A DNA stretch of 64,000 bases from Leadbetterella sp040829825 (GTDB lineage: Bacteria; Bacteroidota; Bacteroidia; Cytophagales; Spirosomataceae), in NCBI RefSeq assembly GCF_040829825.1, contig NZ_JBFOLH010000021.1; one strand, written 5' to 3'. Both the position numbers and the translations under genes were made by a program. Under the pieces are notes generated by a model that saw nothing but the letters and a program-made list of their open reading frames with translations, ran no database searches and had not been told where the DNA came from. Shown piece by piece: positions 44,215 to 54,131 of the stretch. Every line of letters starts with the position of its first letter. Within the stretch, counting starts at the first letter, position 1.

Positions 44215-45186
44215 ATGTATCGTACAACAATTTTAAAATGGTGCCTGTTGCTGGGCTGTGTATATCAGGCCCGGGCACAGCGAATAATCATAGAAACCGA
44301 TTATGAGCAGAAAGCCCCCGTGATATTTACCAACGACAACCCGGGAAAACATTTTTATTCCCGGTTTATGGATAACTCGGTTATTGTTTCTGACCGCGAC
44401 AATAAGCTGGGGAAGCTGGATGTGCGGTCAAAAACCATGAAACGGTATGAAAATATCGAGGTGAGCCCGGGTACGGTTTCCTGGACACAAGACGGATTTA
44501 TTTATTTCCTGGAAGATGACCGCAGGAATAAAACCGGGAAAGTGGTTTCCCTGGATGTCACCAGCGCTGCCAAAAAAGAAAGCTCCTCCGTCGGCGAGAA
44601 TCCTCCCTTCCGGCTGAACGCCGCTACCTGGGAAAACGCCTCTTTCCTGTGGATGTTCGGTGGCGAGTATATTCACCCGGAAACCGGTGAATTTATCTTT
44701 CTGAATGACTTCTGGCAGCTGGATAAAAAAAGTAACCGGTGGACACTTTTACGTACCAGGCAAACGCCCGAACCCGGGAGCAGGGCCGTTACCTGGATGT
44801 ATGAGAATACCCTGTATCTGTACGGAGGATATAACATAAATCCCTTTAAAGATATGTGGAAGTATAATCTGAAAGAGGCGCAATGGGAGAAAATGGAAAT
44901 CAATGAAAAAGAACTGTCGCCCGGGTTAAGGTTAGATGCACATAGCTGGGTGAGTGACGGTGAGCTTTGGCTGTGGGGTGGGGAAAACTTTACCACTGAT
45001 ATTGAGCCGTTTTTCTGGATTTTTAACCTGGAGAAGCAGAAATGGAACCGGGTGTTTCCGAATAAGCTGATCAACCCGCGCGACTGCAATTCTGTTTTTT
45101 ACGAAGAAGGTGTACTCTACCTTCAAATGCACACGGAGAAGAATAATGTACTTATTGCGAAAATCATTCCCTTAGAAAAAAAATGA
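44215..45186 (+). CDS. Exported kelch-repeat-like protein
   Basis: A 323-residue exported protein with signal peptide (to about QARAQ). The second half has kelch-type blades: FLWMFGGEYIHPETGEF...DFWQLDKKSNRWTLLRT, TLYLYGGYNINPFKDMWKYNLKEAQWEKM and ELWLWGGENFTTDIEPFFWIFNLEKQKWNR, with the paired Gly and Trp spacing of beta propellers; the first half has less regular strands. Its stop overlaps the start of the giant RHS gene (ATGA), so it is co-translated with the toxin locus and may help export or display the RHS protein. Confidence 0.75.
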   Translation: MYRTTILKWCLLLGCVYQARAQRIIIETDYEQKAPVIFTNDNPGKHFYSRFMDNSVIVSDRDNKLGKLDVRSKTMKRYENIEVSPGTVSWTQDGFIYFLEDDRRNKTGKVVSLDVTSAAKKESSSVGENPPFRLNAATWENASFLWMFGGEYIHPETGEFIFLNDFWQLDKKSNRWTLLRTRQTPEPGSRAVTWMYENTLYLYGGYNINPFKDMWKYNLKEAQWEKMEINEKELSPGLRLDAHSWVSDGELWLWGGENFTTDIEPFFWIFNLEKQKWNRVFPNKLINPRDCNSVFYEEGVLYLQMHTEKNNVLIAKIIPLEKK

Positions 45187-48100
45187 GATCTTTCATTACT
45201 ACACTCACCTTACTGTTTTGTTTAATCAATATATACGGACAGCAATATAACCATCAACCCAATTTTATTAACCCGTCGCCGCAGGCAGCATCTTTAGGCG
45301 TGTACGGAAATGTTAACGCTAGTTTATCTTCAGGGGCCGCTTCTACCTCTGTTCCGCTTTTCAGCCTGAAAGAGCAATCGCTGAATTTAGATATTTCCCT
45401 GGCTTACAATTATTCCGGGTATCGCCCGTCTGATCCGGGGGGCGTATTGGGAATAGGGTGGAACCTGCTGGCCGGGGGAGTAATTACTCGGAATATTAAC
45501 GGGATGCCTGATGAACACCCCAGTGGCTTTATGAACGTGGGACAGTTATATTCATCAAATGGGCCTAGCAACCAGCTAATAAATGATTTGTCTTACGGTA
45601 TTTATGATGGCAGCCCTGATCTATTTACGTTTAACTTTATGGGGTATTCCGGAACCTTTTTCTTCGGAAATGACGGCCAGATTCACCTGAAAGAAAAGAA
45701 GCCGTTTAAGATATTCTATGAGTCTTCCGGCACCAACCCGCCCGGGTACCCTTTCAGTATCCCCCACAAGCAATTGGCGAGGTTTATTGTTAAGACAGAC
45801 GATGGCGTAACCTATGTTTTCCAGGATATAGAGCTAAGCAGGGTAACCGGAACCGGTGGAGCGGGTACAGATCATCCCAGTTCCAACCAGATCACCTCAT
45901 GGTACCTGAGTAAGGTTATCGGCATCAACGGGGAGATTATCACTTTCAATTATATCCGGCGGGGTGGGGATGAGACCAATATTTCCGAAAGCATATCGGA
46001 AAAAAGAATTCTTAAAACACCTGAAATCCCCAATGCTATGCGGATAGTTCAAAACAAAACGTTTGAAGTGCACCTCAGCAGTATTGAAGGAAGCCTGTGG
46101 AATGTAAATTTTGAATATACAAGCAAACAGGGCCCGCCTCCTTCCGGATCGGGGACCCGTTATTTCAGGAGCCTGGACAGGATCATTCTGAGCGATAAAA
46201 CATCAGAGCAAAAAAGATTTGAATTTACATACAGTAATGAAACACACCGCCATCTGCTAAAGAGTATTACTGAAAAAAGCGCAACCCAGTCGGCAAAACC
46301 GTATTTGTTTGATTACTATGATGAACTCTCTTTGTATCCTAAGAGCATCCGTTCCATTGACAAATGGGGGTATTATAATGGTAAGCCTAACTCCACCTCT
46401 ATGATTGCTGAAATTGATGCCAACAGGAATCCTGATTTTACCTATGCCAGAACATTTGCGTTGAATAAAATAACGTATCCTACGGGCGGTACTTCAACGA
46501 TCAGCTATGCCGCCAATACTTACAGCTATTTAAATGGGAATGCCTATGTGGAAAATGTTGAACAAACCCAGACCTATTTGTTCCAGTGGTCGTATGAGAA
46601 TTCAAGCTGGCGTTTGCTGGAAAATACCAGCTTTTACCTGGCTCAATCTACAGAGGCTGTCATAGATGTTGCTTACACCCCTGTACCAGATCCGAAACCT
46701 CATCAATGTATGGAAGAGCACAAGGTTGTATGGCTGTCGGCAGGGTGGCATGACGCAAATGATTATGAATTTCCCACAGAACAATGCAGGAACATAGTTA
46801 AGAGCCAGACTTCCCGGATAGATTTTACGGTTAAGGTGAAAAAGATGGTTCCCCATGGATATGGCGGGACTCCTTTAACTGCAGGAGGAATACGGGTGAG
46901 CCAGATAATCAATAACCCTATAGATTCTCCGGAAGAAATAATATCCTATACTATTAACAATTTTCAGAGCCCTACAAATTCCAGTGGAAGTATTTTAAAT
47001 CTTTCTCCTTCTTTTTTCGAATTATCGATTAATGGGTTTGCGGGAAAATATTATTCTTCAGAGCCTCTCAACCTGATGTCTCGGGCTCCTGTCATTTATA
47101 ATAATATTACAGAGTTAAAAAATAGTGCAGTTTACAAAAGATATTATTTTTCGGCATTTGGGGGTGAAACACCAGGAGGGGTAGATAATTATGGATTTAC
47201 AGTCCAGACCGGATTCACTATAAGTCAAGGGCAGCCGCAATTTTTTGGACCTGCAGATGATTTCAGCTTCCTGAGAGGGCTTCCTTTGAAAACCATTCAT
47301 TTCAACAACCTTCCGGGTATCAAATCTCTTGTTGAAAAAAACCAATATGCTCTTCAATATGATTTAGAGACATCACCTACTGCATATAAAACGTATGCTT
47401 ACCATAACGAACTTTTATGGTGGGAGAAAGTGAACAATGTAGATTATCCCATATATGCATTAAAGAAATATACTATCAGCTCGGTATGGCCGCGCCTTCA
47501 GAAAAGAACGGACTCCACCTTTACGCATACGGGTGAGTTCATGGCTGCCACCTCCACAGAGTACCTCTATGATAACCCGGTACACCAGCAGGTTACCCAA
47601 ACCAAAACCTCTCTCAGTGACGGGAGCTACCGCAAAGTAGTTAATAAATACCCTAATGATTATACAGGTACTATTCACCCGGTATACCAGGCTATGATTG
47701 ACAGCAACCGGGTAAATACGCGTATTGAAAGTCTTCAATACCTGGTCAGGCAGGGTCAGGCAGATCAGCTGTATGATGCTACCATCAGCACGTTTAAAAC
47801 GGCCACGGGAAACAACCGGAAATCCAGCCTGATCGTGCCGTATAAGCTGTTCCGGATGGCCTCACCCGGTCCCGGTGCTTACTCCGCGGCCTCTAATTCT
47901 ACGGCTCCGGCAGGGTACCGCGAAATACTTGATTATACGCATTATAATACGTATGGAAACCCGGAAGAAATTACCTGGCACGGTACCAGTACCCTGGCCC
48001 TGCTGTGGGGGTATAAAGGGCAGTTTGTAGTGGCACAGGCAAATAATGCTACCCGGAGCGATTTAAACACCGCTTTAAGCGGAATCGGACAAAGCTTTAC

Positions 48101-51100
48101 CTCCATTTTTAATCTTACCAATGAAGCTACCCTCAGAAGCCACCTGAATAACCTGGCAACACAGCCGGCACTGAGCCCGGCAGCCCTTACTTTACAGACG
48201 TTTCACCCGGTATACGGCCTGGCTTCTTTGACTACTCCCGAAAAAAATACCGGGTATTTTGATTACGATAAGCTGGGCCGGCTGAGCTCTACCCGCAACA
48301 TTTCAGGAAATCTCACGGGCCATTGGCGATACCGGTATTTTCAGCCGAATGGAACTAAAAACCATATCATAAGCTATGCGCCGCGGGTAGCTGCTACAGA
48401 CACCAATGTGCTGAATAATTCAGGGAATGCCGTAATAGAGTATAATTACATAGGAGGCTTGGGGCAGGCCCTGCAAACGGTGGCAAAAGGGAATAGCCCT
48501 TTGAATAAAGATGTGATCACAAGTGCGGTTCAATATGACAACTACCGCAGGCCTTATAAACAGTTTTTAACGGCACCGGCATCTGCTTCTGCAGGAGCAT
48601 ACCAGTCTAACCCGGAAGCGCTTGCTGCTAATTTCTATGCCGATACAAGACCGTTTTCAGAAGTGACCAGCTATGATAATTCTTCTTTAAACCGGGAGAT
48701 TGTTAAATACAATGCCGGGCAGAGCTGGTTTAGTAATACAAAAAGCATAAGAACGTATCCTGCGCCGGTATCATCTGATGTACGGCAGTACAAGACAGAT
48801 GCCTCAGGTAATCTTACGTATACATTTTACCCGGCATTAAGCTTATCTAAAACACTGGTAACCGATGAACAGGAAAATGGAGAAACCCGGATACTGGATT
48901 CGGAAAACCGCCTGGTAGAGAGAAGAAATATCGGGCAGGATATTGTCACTTCTTATGTATACGATGAAGCCGGCCGGCTGAAAGCGGTCATTCAGCCGGA
49001 GGGATATGCCCTGAATGCCTCTATCACGTATAACAGTGAAAATTTCAGCCGGTATGTGTTTTTTTATGAGTATGACGGGAAAGGAAGGCTGATCCGGAAG
49101 CATGTACCGGGAGAAGGGTGGACGGAGATGGTATACGATAAAATTGACCGGGTAGTGATGCAACAAAATCCTCTTCAAAAAGTCAATAACAGATGGAGCT
49201 TTAAAGAATACGATGCTTTAGACAGAGAGGTGGCCACGGGAGAAACCGGGAACAACATTACCCGTGAAAGTGCCCAGGCTTTGTTTGATGCGCATACGGT
49301 TTACCACGAAACCTTAAGCGGTGACACCTATTACGGCCTCAGCTTCCCTTCAACGGTAAGGCCCGCCGCGAATCAGGCCTTTAAGTACAATTTTTATGAT
49401 ACGTATTCATTTGCGGGTACTGCTTTTGCATTTAACTCCAATGGCAGCTACCATACGCAGAAAACCCAGGTTAAAGGATTGCTCGCCGGGGTTAAAAAGC
49501 GCGATTCACGTGATAATTCGAAATGGTATACGGAAGTATTCTACTACGATGACCTGAACCGGCTTATACAAAAGCAGGCTACGCATCAGCTGAGTACCAG
49601 CGGAACCACGAATGTCATTATCCGGAATTACGAGTATAATTTTGCCGGTGAGGTAACCAGCGAGAACATCCGGTATCCGTTTACCACCGGAACCATAGAA
49701 GTTAAGAACAAATCGCAATATGACCATGCCGGCAGGATCACCCGCTCAGGTGTGGGCATCAATGCCGAGCCTTCAGATATTATACATTACGATTATGATG
49801 AGATCGGGCGTCTGAAGCAGAAGAAATATACAGGAGCAGGTACCACACCACCGGCAGACCCCTGCGATGTGCTGACTGACGGACTGGTGATGGGCACGTG
49901 GACGGTAACCGGCCACCCGCTGATTGCCCGCTACTTCCATAACAAATGGTGGCTGATACAAAAAATCGGCACCAGTCCCGAGAGGTTTGTGGTACGGGGC
50001 TCTGAAATGCTCAGCCGTTCAGATGTTACGCTGAATAATCCGGGCTATTCTTCCCTGGTCAATTGTTTTGAATGGAAGTACAGCGATTACGGCGGCCTGA
50101 TGCCTCCGGCCACACCGTCGGTGTTTCCCGTACCTTCAGGGTATTCTTATGTATCGGAGAACAGTGAAGATTTTTTTGAGGCCAATTCAAGCGTTCCGTG
50201 TTCTACTCCTGCAGCTATTGTAGCCAGTGTGACGTCGCCGGCGGTTAATCAGCAGGTCACCTTAAGCACCAGCTGCAGCACGGGAAGCCCCAAATGGAGC
50301 ACCAACGCCACTACGAACAGCATTACGGTGACGGCTACCGCCAGCCCGGTAACCTACTCTGTTACCTGCCAGGGGTCGTCCTGTACCACCAGTGCTTCGG
50401 TATCCATTACGGTTACGGGTGTGCCTTCGGGCCCCTGTGCTGTTCTGACCGACGGCCTGACGATGGGCACGTGGACGGTAACCAACCACCCGCTGATTGC
50501 CCGGTATTTCCATAACAAGTGGTGGCTGATACAAAGAATCGGCACGAGCCCGGAGAGGTTCATTGTAAGGGCGTCTGAAATGCTCGGCCGTTCGGATGTT
50601 ACGCTGAATAATCCGGGCTATTCATCCCTGGTAAGCTGCTTTGAATGGCAGTACAGCGATTACGGCGGCCTGGTACCACCGGCCACGCCATCGGTGTTTG
50701 CAGTGCCATCGGGGTATTCGTATGTGTCAGAAAACGGCGAAGAATTCTTCCAGGCCAATTCAAGCGTTCCGTGTTCTACTCCTGCAGCTATTGTAGCCAG
50801 CGTGACGTCGCCGGCGGTTAATCAGCAGGTCACGTTAAGCACCAGCTGCAGCACGGGAAGCCCCAAATGGAGTACCAACGCCACTACGAACAGCATTACG
50901 GTGACGGCTACCGCCAGCCCGGTAACCTACTCTGTTACCTGCCAGGGGTCGTCCTGTACCACCAGCGCTTCGGTATCCATTACGGTTACGGGTGTGCCTT
51001 CGGGTCCCTGTGCTGTTCTGACCGACGGCCTGACGATGGGCACGTGGACGGTAACCAACCACCCGCTGATTGCCCGGTATTTCCATAACAAGTGGTGGCT

Positions 51101-51638
51101 GATACAAAGAATCGGCACGAGCCCGGAGAGGTTCATAGTAAGGGCGTCTGAAATGCTCAGCCGTTCGGATGTTACGCTGAATGATCCGGGCTATTCATCC
51201 CTGGTAAGCTGCTTTGAATGGCAGTACAGCGATTATGGCGGCCTGGTACCACCGGCTACGCCATCGGTGTTTGCGGTGCCACCGGGGTATTCGTACGTGT
51301 CAGAAAACGGTGAAGATTTCTTCCAGCAAAACCAGGGCGCAAGAATGGCAGCCGGGTTTACGGGGAATACGGAATGGACTGAAAGCGGCATCAAGCTATT
51401 CCCTAACCCGGCAGGTGACCGCTTTGATCTACGGGTCAGCTCAATTCAGGCTGTAAAAGATGTGCTATTAAGCATTACGGATATGAAGGGGAGGGTCATT
51501 TACTCGGGCAGGGTAGATCTCCGGCCCGGTGAAAATACATACCCGGTGAACAGCTCGTCATTCCCTGATGGTACCTACCTGGTCAGTTTGAACAAGGGGT
51601 TGTACAGTAAAAGTACCAAAGTGGTCATCATGCGATAA
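45183..51638 (+). CDS. Giant RHS/YD-repeat protein with T9SS sorting domain
   Basis: A 2151-residue secreted protein with signal peptide (to about NIYGQ). Residues about 30-650 form the beta-rich opening typical of Bacteroidota RHS proteins (GGVLGIGWNLLAGGVITRNINGMPDE). From about 1000 onward there are YD repeats such as YFDYDKLGRLSSTRN, YVYDEAGRLKAVI, FYEYDGKGRLIRKH and HYDYDEIGRLKQKKYT. Residues 1560-2050 are two full and one partial copy of a 191-residue unit, and about 2068-2151 is a type IX secretion sorting domain (GIKLFPNPAGD ... STKVVIMR). The YD series breaks off where the next protein's RHS sequence takes over. Confidence 0.88.
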   Translation: MRSFITTLTLLFCLINIYGQQYNHQPNFINPSPQAASLGVYGNVNASLSSGAASTSVPLFSLKEQSLNLDISLAYNYSGYRPSDPGGVLGIGWNLLAGGVITRNINGMPDEHPSGFMNVGQLYSSNGPSNQLINDLSYGIYDGSPDLFTFNFMGYSGTFFFGNDGQIHLKEKKPFKIFYESSGTNPPGYPFSIPHKQLARFIVKTDDGVTYVFQDIELSRVTGTGGAGTDHPSSNQITSWYLSKVIGINGEIITFNYIRRGGDETNISESISEKRILKTPEIPNAMRIVQNKTFEVHLSSIEGSLWNVNFEYTSKQGPPPSGSGTRYFRSLDRIILSDKTSEQKRFEFTYSNETHRHLLKSITEKSATQSAKPYLFDYYDELSLYPKSIRSIDKWGYYNGKPNSTSMIAEIDANRNPDFTYARTFALNKITYPTGGTSTISYAANTYSYLNGNAYVENVEQTQTYLFQWSYENSSWRLLENTSFYLAQSTEAVIDVAYTPVPDPKPHQCMEEHKVVWLSAGWHDANDYEFPTEQCRNIVKSQTSRIDFTVKVKKMVPHGYGGTPLTAGGIRVSQIINNPIDSPEEIISYTINNFQSPTNSSGSILNLSPSFFELSINGFAGKYYSSEPLNLMSRAPVIYNNITELKNSAVYKRYYFSAFGGETPGGVDNYGFTVQTGFTISQGQPQFFGPADDFSFLRGLPLKTIHFNNLPGIKSLVEKNQYALQYDLETSPTAYKTYAYHNELLWWEKVNNVDYPIYALKKYTISSVWPRLQKRTDSTFTHTGEFMAATSTEYLYDNPVHQQVTQTKTSLSDGSYRKVVNKYPNDYTGTIHPVYQAMIDSNRVNTRIESLQYLVRQGQADQLYDATISTFKTATGNNRKSSLIVPYKLFRMASPGPGAYSAASNSTAPAGYREILDYTHYNTYGNPEEITWHGTSTLALLWGYKGQFVVAQANNATRSDLNTALSGIGQSFTSIFNLTNEATLRSHLNNLATQPALSPAALTLQTFHPVYGLASLTTPEKNTGYFDYDKLGRLSSTRNISGNLTGHWRYRYFQPNGTKNHIISYAPRVAATDTNVLNNSGNAVIEYNYIGGLGQALQTVAKGNSPLNKDVITSAVQYDNYRRPYKQFLTAPASASAGAYQSNPEALAANFYADTRPFSEVTSYDNSSLNREIVKYNAGQSWFSNTKSIRTYPAPVSSDVRQYKTDASGNLTYTFYPALSLSKTLVTDEQENGETRILDSENRLVERRNIGQDIVTSYVYDEAGRLKAVIQPEGYALNASITYNSENFSRYVFFYEYDGKGRLIRKHVPGEGWTEMVYDKIDRVVMQQNPLQKVNNRWSFKEYDALDREVATGETGNNITRESAQALFDAHTVYHETLSGDTYYGLSFPSTVRPAANQAFKYNFYDTYSFAGTAFAFNSNGSYHTQKTQVKGLLAGVKKRDSRDNSKWYTEVFYYDDLNRLIQKQATHQLSTSGTTNVIIRNYEYNFAGEVTSENIRYPFTTGTIEVKNKSQYDHAGRITRSGVGINAEPSDIIHYDYDEIGRLKQKKYTGAGTTPPADPCDVLTDGLVMGTWTVTGHPLIARYFHNKWWLIQKIGTSPERFVVRGSEMLSRSDVTLNNPGYSSLVNCFEWKYSDYGGLMPPATPSVFPVPSGYSYVSENSEDFFEANSSVPCSTPAAIVASVTSPAVNQQVTLSTSCSTGSPKWSTNATTNSITVTATASPVTYSVTCQGSSCTTSASVSITVTGVPSGPCAVLTDGLTMGTWTVTNHPLIARYFHNKWWLIQRIGTSPERFIVRASEMLGRSDVTLNNPGYSSLVSCFEWQYSDYGGLVPPATPSVFAVPSGYSYVSENGEEFFQANSSVPCSTPAAIVASVTSPAVNQQVTLSTSCSTGSPKWSTNATTNSITVTATASPVTYSVTCQGSSCTTSASVSITVTGVPSGPCAVLTDGLTMGTWTVTNHPLIARYFHNKWWLIQRIGTSPERFIVRASEMLSRSDVTLNDPGYSSLVSCFEWQYSDYGGLVPPATPSVFAVPPGYSYVSENGEDFFQQNQGARMAAGFTGNTEWTESGIKLFPNPAGDRFDLRVSSIQAVKDVLLSITDMKGRVIYSGRVDLRPGENTYPVNSSSFPDGTYLVSLNKGLYSKSTKVVIMR
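49860..51320 (+). repeat. 573-bp tandem repeat inside the giant RHS gene
   Basis: Units start at 49860, 50433 and 51006 (spacing exactly 573 bp, 191 codons); the third is cut short where the sorting domain begins. Units two and three are almost identical at DNA level. Each encodes a roughly 100-residue domain (WTVT.HPLIARYFHNKWWLI ... GYSYVSENGE) and a roughly 85-residue Ser/Thr-rich Ig-like segment (VNQQVTLSTSCSTGSPKW). Confidence 0.92.
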
Positions 51639-51668
51639 AACAACGGGCTACTATAAAACAGAATAACA

Positions 51669-53549
51669 ATGAACACAAAACAGATTATATATATTACCCT
51701 GTTACTCCTTCAATGGGGAAGGTTATCAGCACAGGAACCGGAAAAGATTTCTGCCAGGAGTACTCCCGCAGATACGCTTAAACCGGGTAAGGGTGGGCCC
51801 TTAATGAACTCCACTGCAGAAACGTATATGCAGATCATTGATTACACATGGCATATCCGTGGCGGTCTTTTGGGCATTAACCTGAACGGCTCGGGGAGCC
51901 CGGTTCCCGACGGCACGGCGAAAGACCTGTTCAGCTATAAGCTGGAGTACGAAACGGCCGGGCAGTGGGGCGGCAATATCGGGAAGCAGTCGTGGAATCA
52001 TGTGAACGGCACTACGCCTGTAGGGATAAGGAGCTATACATACACGTATGATACGCAGTCGCGGTTAAAGACGGCCACCTACAGCGGCATCGGCAGCGAG
52101 AACTACAGCATTCCGAATATCAATTACAGTAAAAACGGCAATATCACCCAGCTTCAGCGCAATGGGAAAACGGGCGGTTCTTTCGGGCTGATGGATAACC
52201 TGAGCTATACGTATTCAGGAAACCGCCTGACATCGGTCAATGATGGGGTGAGCGGCAATAACGAAGTAGACTTTGTGAAGCGGGGTAGCGGAGGGTATAC
52301 GTATTATGCCAACGGAGCGCTGAAGAGTGACGAAAATGAACAGATCACCAATATTGTTTACAATACATATTTAAATTTACCGGAAGAAATTACGTTAAGT
52401 GGAGGAAGGTGGATCAAATATACGTATGACGGTGACGGGCAGCTCCTTAAAACCGAGTATAGTACAGGTGAATACTGGGAATATGTAGATGGGTCGGGCG
52501 GCGTTCCGCTTGTTTTTAGAAACGGTCAACCCTACCAGGTATCCGTTCCTGACGGAAGAGCGATCAATGAGTCGGGAGTGTGGAAGCTGGAATTTGATTA
52601 CAAGGATCACCTGGGGAATACGCGGGTGAGTTTTAAGGAGGGCTCATCGGGTGTGGTACAGACGGCGAGAACGGATTTTGATCCCTGGGGTGTGCGGCTG
52701 AATGGTACGGGGATTGTGAATGCGTATCAGAACCGTTGGGAGTTGCAGGGTAAGGAGAAGGAGAGTACCTTTAACCTGAACAGGGTAGACTTTGGGGCCA
52801 GAGTGTATAATCCGACGATTGGGCGGTGGGATCGAAACGACCCTGCGGCTGAGCTGTATTACGGGTATTCGGGGTATAATTATGTGCTGAATAATCCTCT
52901 TTCGCTGACGGACCCTAACGGTATGTGGGTGAATGATGGAAACCGGGTGACAACCGATATCCCTGAGGAGATTGCAGCGTTTATGGATGGGGTTAGAGGG
53001 AACGGAGGAGATAAAGATAAGGACAAAAAGAAAACCGGTGTAACTAAATCTCTTGTAAGCCGAGAATCTATAGCGGAGATGAATGAAGAAATATTACGTT
53101 CAGCTCCTAAGCTAGAAGCATTAACGGGTTTTTGGGAGAAATTAAATTATTACATTAATGGGAGAAAAGAGGGTAATATTGTATATGACATAGAGGGCAA
53201 TCCTGTAAAAGTAGATTATACAGTCATTGGTAGTCCTGATTTAATAGGAGGGGTAAAAGGAGCGGCGAGTTTACTTAAATTAGCTGCAGGAGCTGAGAGG
53301 GGAAAAGAATTATTTAACTTTAGTTCAAGGGCGGCTGAACACATGGCAAACCCTGGTAGATCGGTTCCTGTTCAAATTTTGGAACAAGCTATTAAAGATT
53401 CAGAAGGATTAGCAGACCCCAAAGGCTCTAGAGCTTTAATGCACACCATTGAAATGTTTAAAAATGGGAAGGCGTACAATCTTGAAGTTCTCTACGATAA
53501 AGCAACCAATTCGATTTGGCATTTTAAATACAGCCCGATAAAACCCTAA
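51669..53549 (+). CDS. RHS protein with core domain and toxin tip A
   Basis: A 626-residue exported protein with its own signal peptide (to about GRLSAQ). YTWHIRGGLLGINLNGSG and YTYDTQSRLKTATY continue the RHS fold; residues about 310-420 are the RHS-associated core (DPWGVRLNGTG, NRVDFGARVYNPTIGRWD, GYSGYNYVLNNPLSLTDPNGM). A junction (about 420-455) leads to a variable tip of about 170 residues, ending with SSRAAEHMANPGRSVPV ... YNLEVLYDKATNSIWHFKY. Scattered His/Arg and a strand-rich end suggest a nuclease-type polymorphic toxin, but no family is recognised. The tip is AT-rich, unlike the core. An immunity-like gene follows after 5 bases. Confidence 0.85.
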   Translation: MNTKQIIYITLLLLQWGRLSAQEPEKISARSTPADTLKPGKGGPLMNSTAETYMQIIDYTWHIRGGLLGINLNGSGSPVPDGTAKDLFSYKLEYETAGQWGGNIGKQSWNHVNGTTPVGIRSYTYTYDTQSRLKTATYSGIGSENYSIPNINYSKNGNITQLQRNGKTGGSFGLMDNLSYTYSGNRLTSVNDGVSGNNEVDFVKRGSGGYTYYANGALKSDENEQITNIVYNTYLNLPEEITLSGGRWIKYTYDGDGQLLKTEYSTGEYWEYVDGSGGVPLVFRNGQPYQVSVPDGRAINESGVWKLEFDYKDHLGNTRVSFKEGSSGVVQTARTDFDPWGVRLNGTGIVNAYQNRWELQGKEKESTFNLNRVDFGARVYNPTIGRWDRNDPAAELYYGYSGYNYVLNNPLSLTDPNGMWVNDGNRVTTDIPEEIAAFMDGVRGNGGDKDKDKKKTGVTKSLVSRESIAEMNEEILRSAPKLEALTGFWEKLNYYINGRKEGNIVYDIEGNPVKVDYTVIGSPDLIGGVKGAASLLKLAAGAERGKELFNFSSRAAEHMANPGRSVPVQILEQAIKDSEGLADPKGSRALMHTIEMFKNGKAYNLEVLYDKATNSIWHFKYSPIKP

Positions 53550-53554
53550 CGAAT

Positions 53555-53869
53555 ATGTACGAAAAGAGTGATAAACGAAGATTGTATTGGCTTATTGACC
53601 AATATTTGTCAGGCAAGATTGATGAACCAACATTTTGCGATGAATTCTATTATTCATACGATTTAGAAATTAGTAATGAAACCCTTTCAGACGTAGAGCA
53701 GCAAACCTTTGCAGAATTAAGTAATGTATCCAGTAGGTTCTCCCAGTATGAGGAAGACCATAAATTAGATGCACGAGCTTTTTCTACTGTGCAAGAGTTG
53801 AAGCAAAAGATAATAGAAACGAAAAAGAAGTTACAAGAGCAAAGCCCGATTTCTCGTTTAGACAACTAA
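53555..53869 (+). CDS. Candidate immunity protein for tip A
   Basis: A 104-residue, acidic, apparently all-helical cytoplasmic protein (LYWLIDQYLSGKIDEPTFCDEFYYSYDLEI ... split into two helices pairs). The pattern recalls the small helical immunity proteins of colicin D-like toxins. No signal peptide, so it would protect in the cytoplasm, in keeping with a nuclease tip. Position directly after the toxin gene is the main evidence. Confidence 0.7.
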   Translation: MYEKSDKRRLYWLIDQYLSGKIDEPTFCDEFYYSYDLEISNETLSDVEQQTFAELSNVSSRFSQYEEDHKLDARAFSTVQELKQKIIETKKKLQEQSPISRLDN

Positions 53870-54131
53870 TAAAAATGCATGGGGATGACATAATTAGTAT
53901 GTCTATAAAAGTCCGGTACCGAGAGCCGGCCTCATTTCAATTAGCATAGCCGTCATTATGATAATTAAGGAGCTAAATAACTAGTGACACTTGGTTTACC
54001 AATTACGGAACTGTAAACGTTCTATGGGAAGATAAAAGACCAATCAGTTCTCCCTGATGTTTGATTGTGTGGATCCGATGTCGGAAAAAGGGTCGAACTC
54101 ACGCTATATATTTTCATAGTAATAACTCCTT

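Noticed and set aside
50262..51107. Two near-identical 90-codon minus-strand open frames
   Set aside because: They are the antisense image of the 573-bp tandem repeat and have no independent support.
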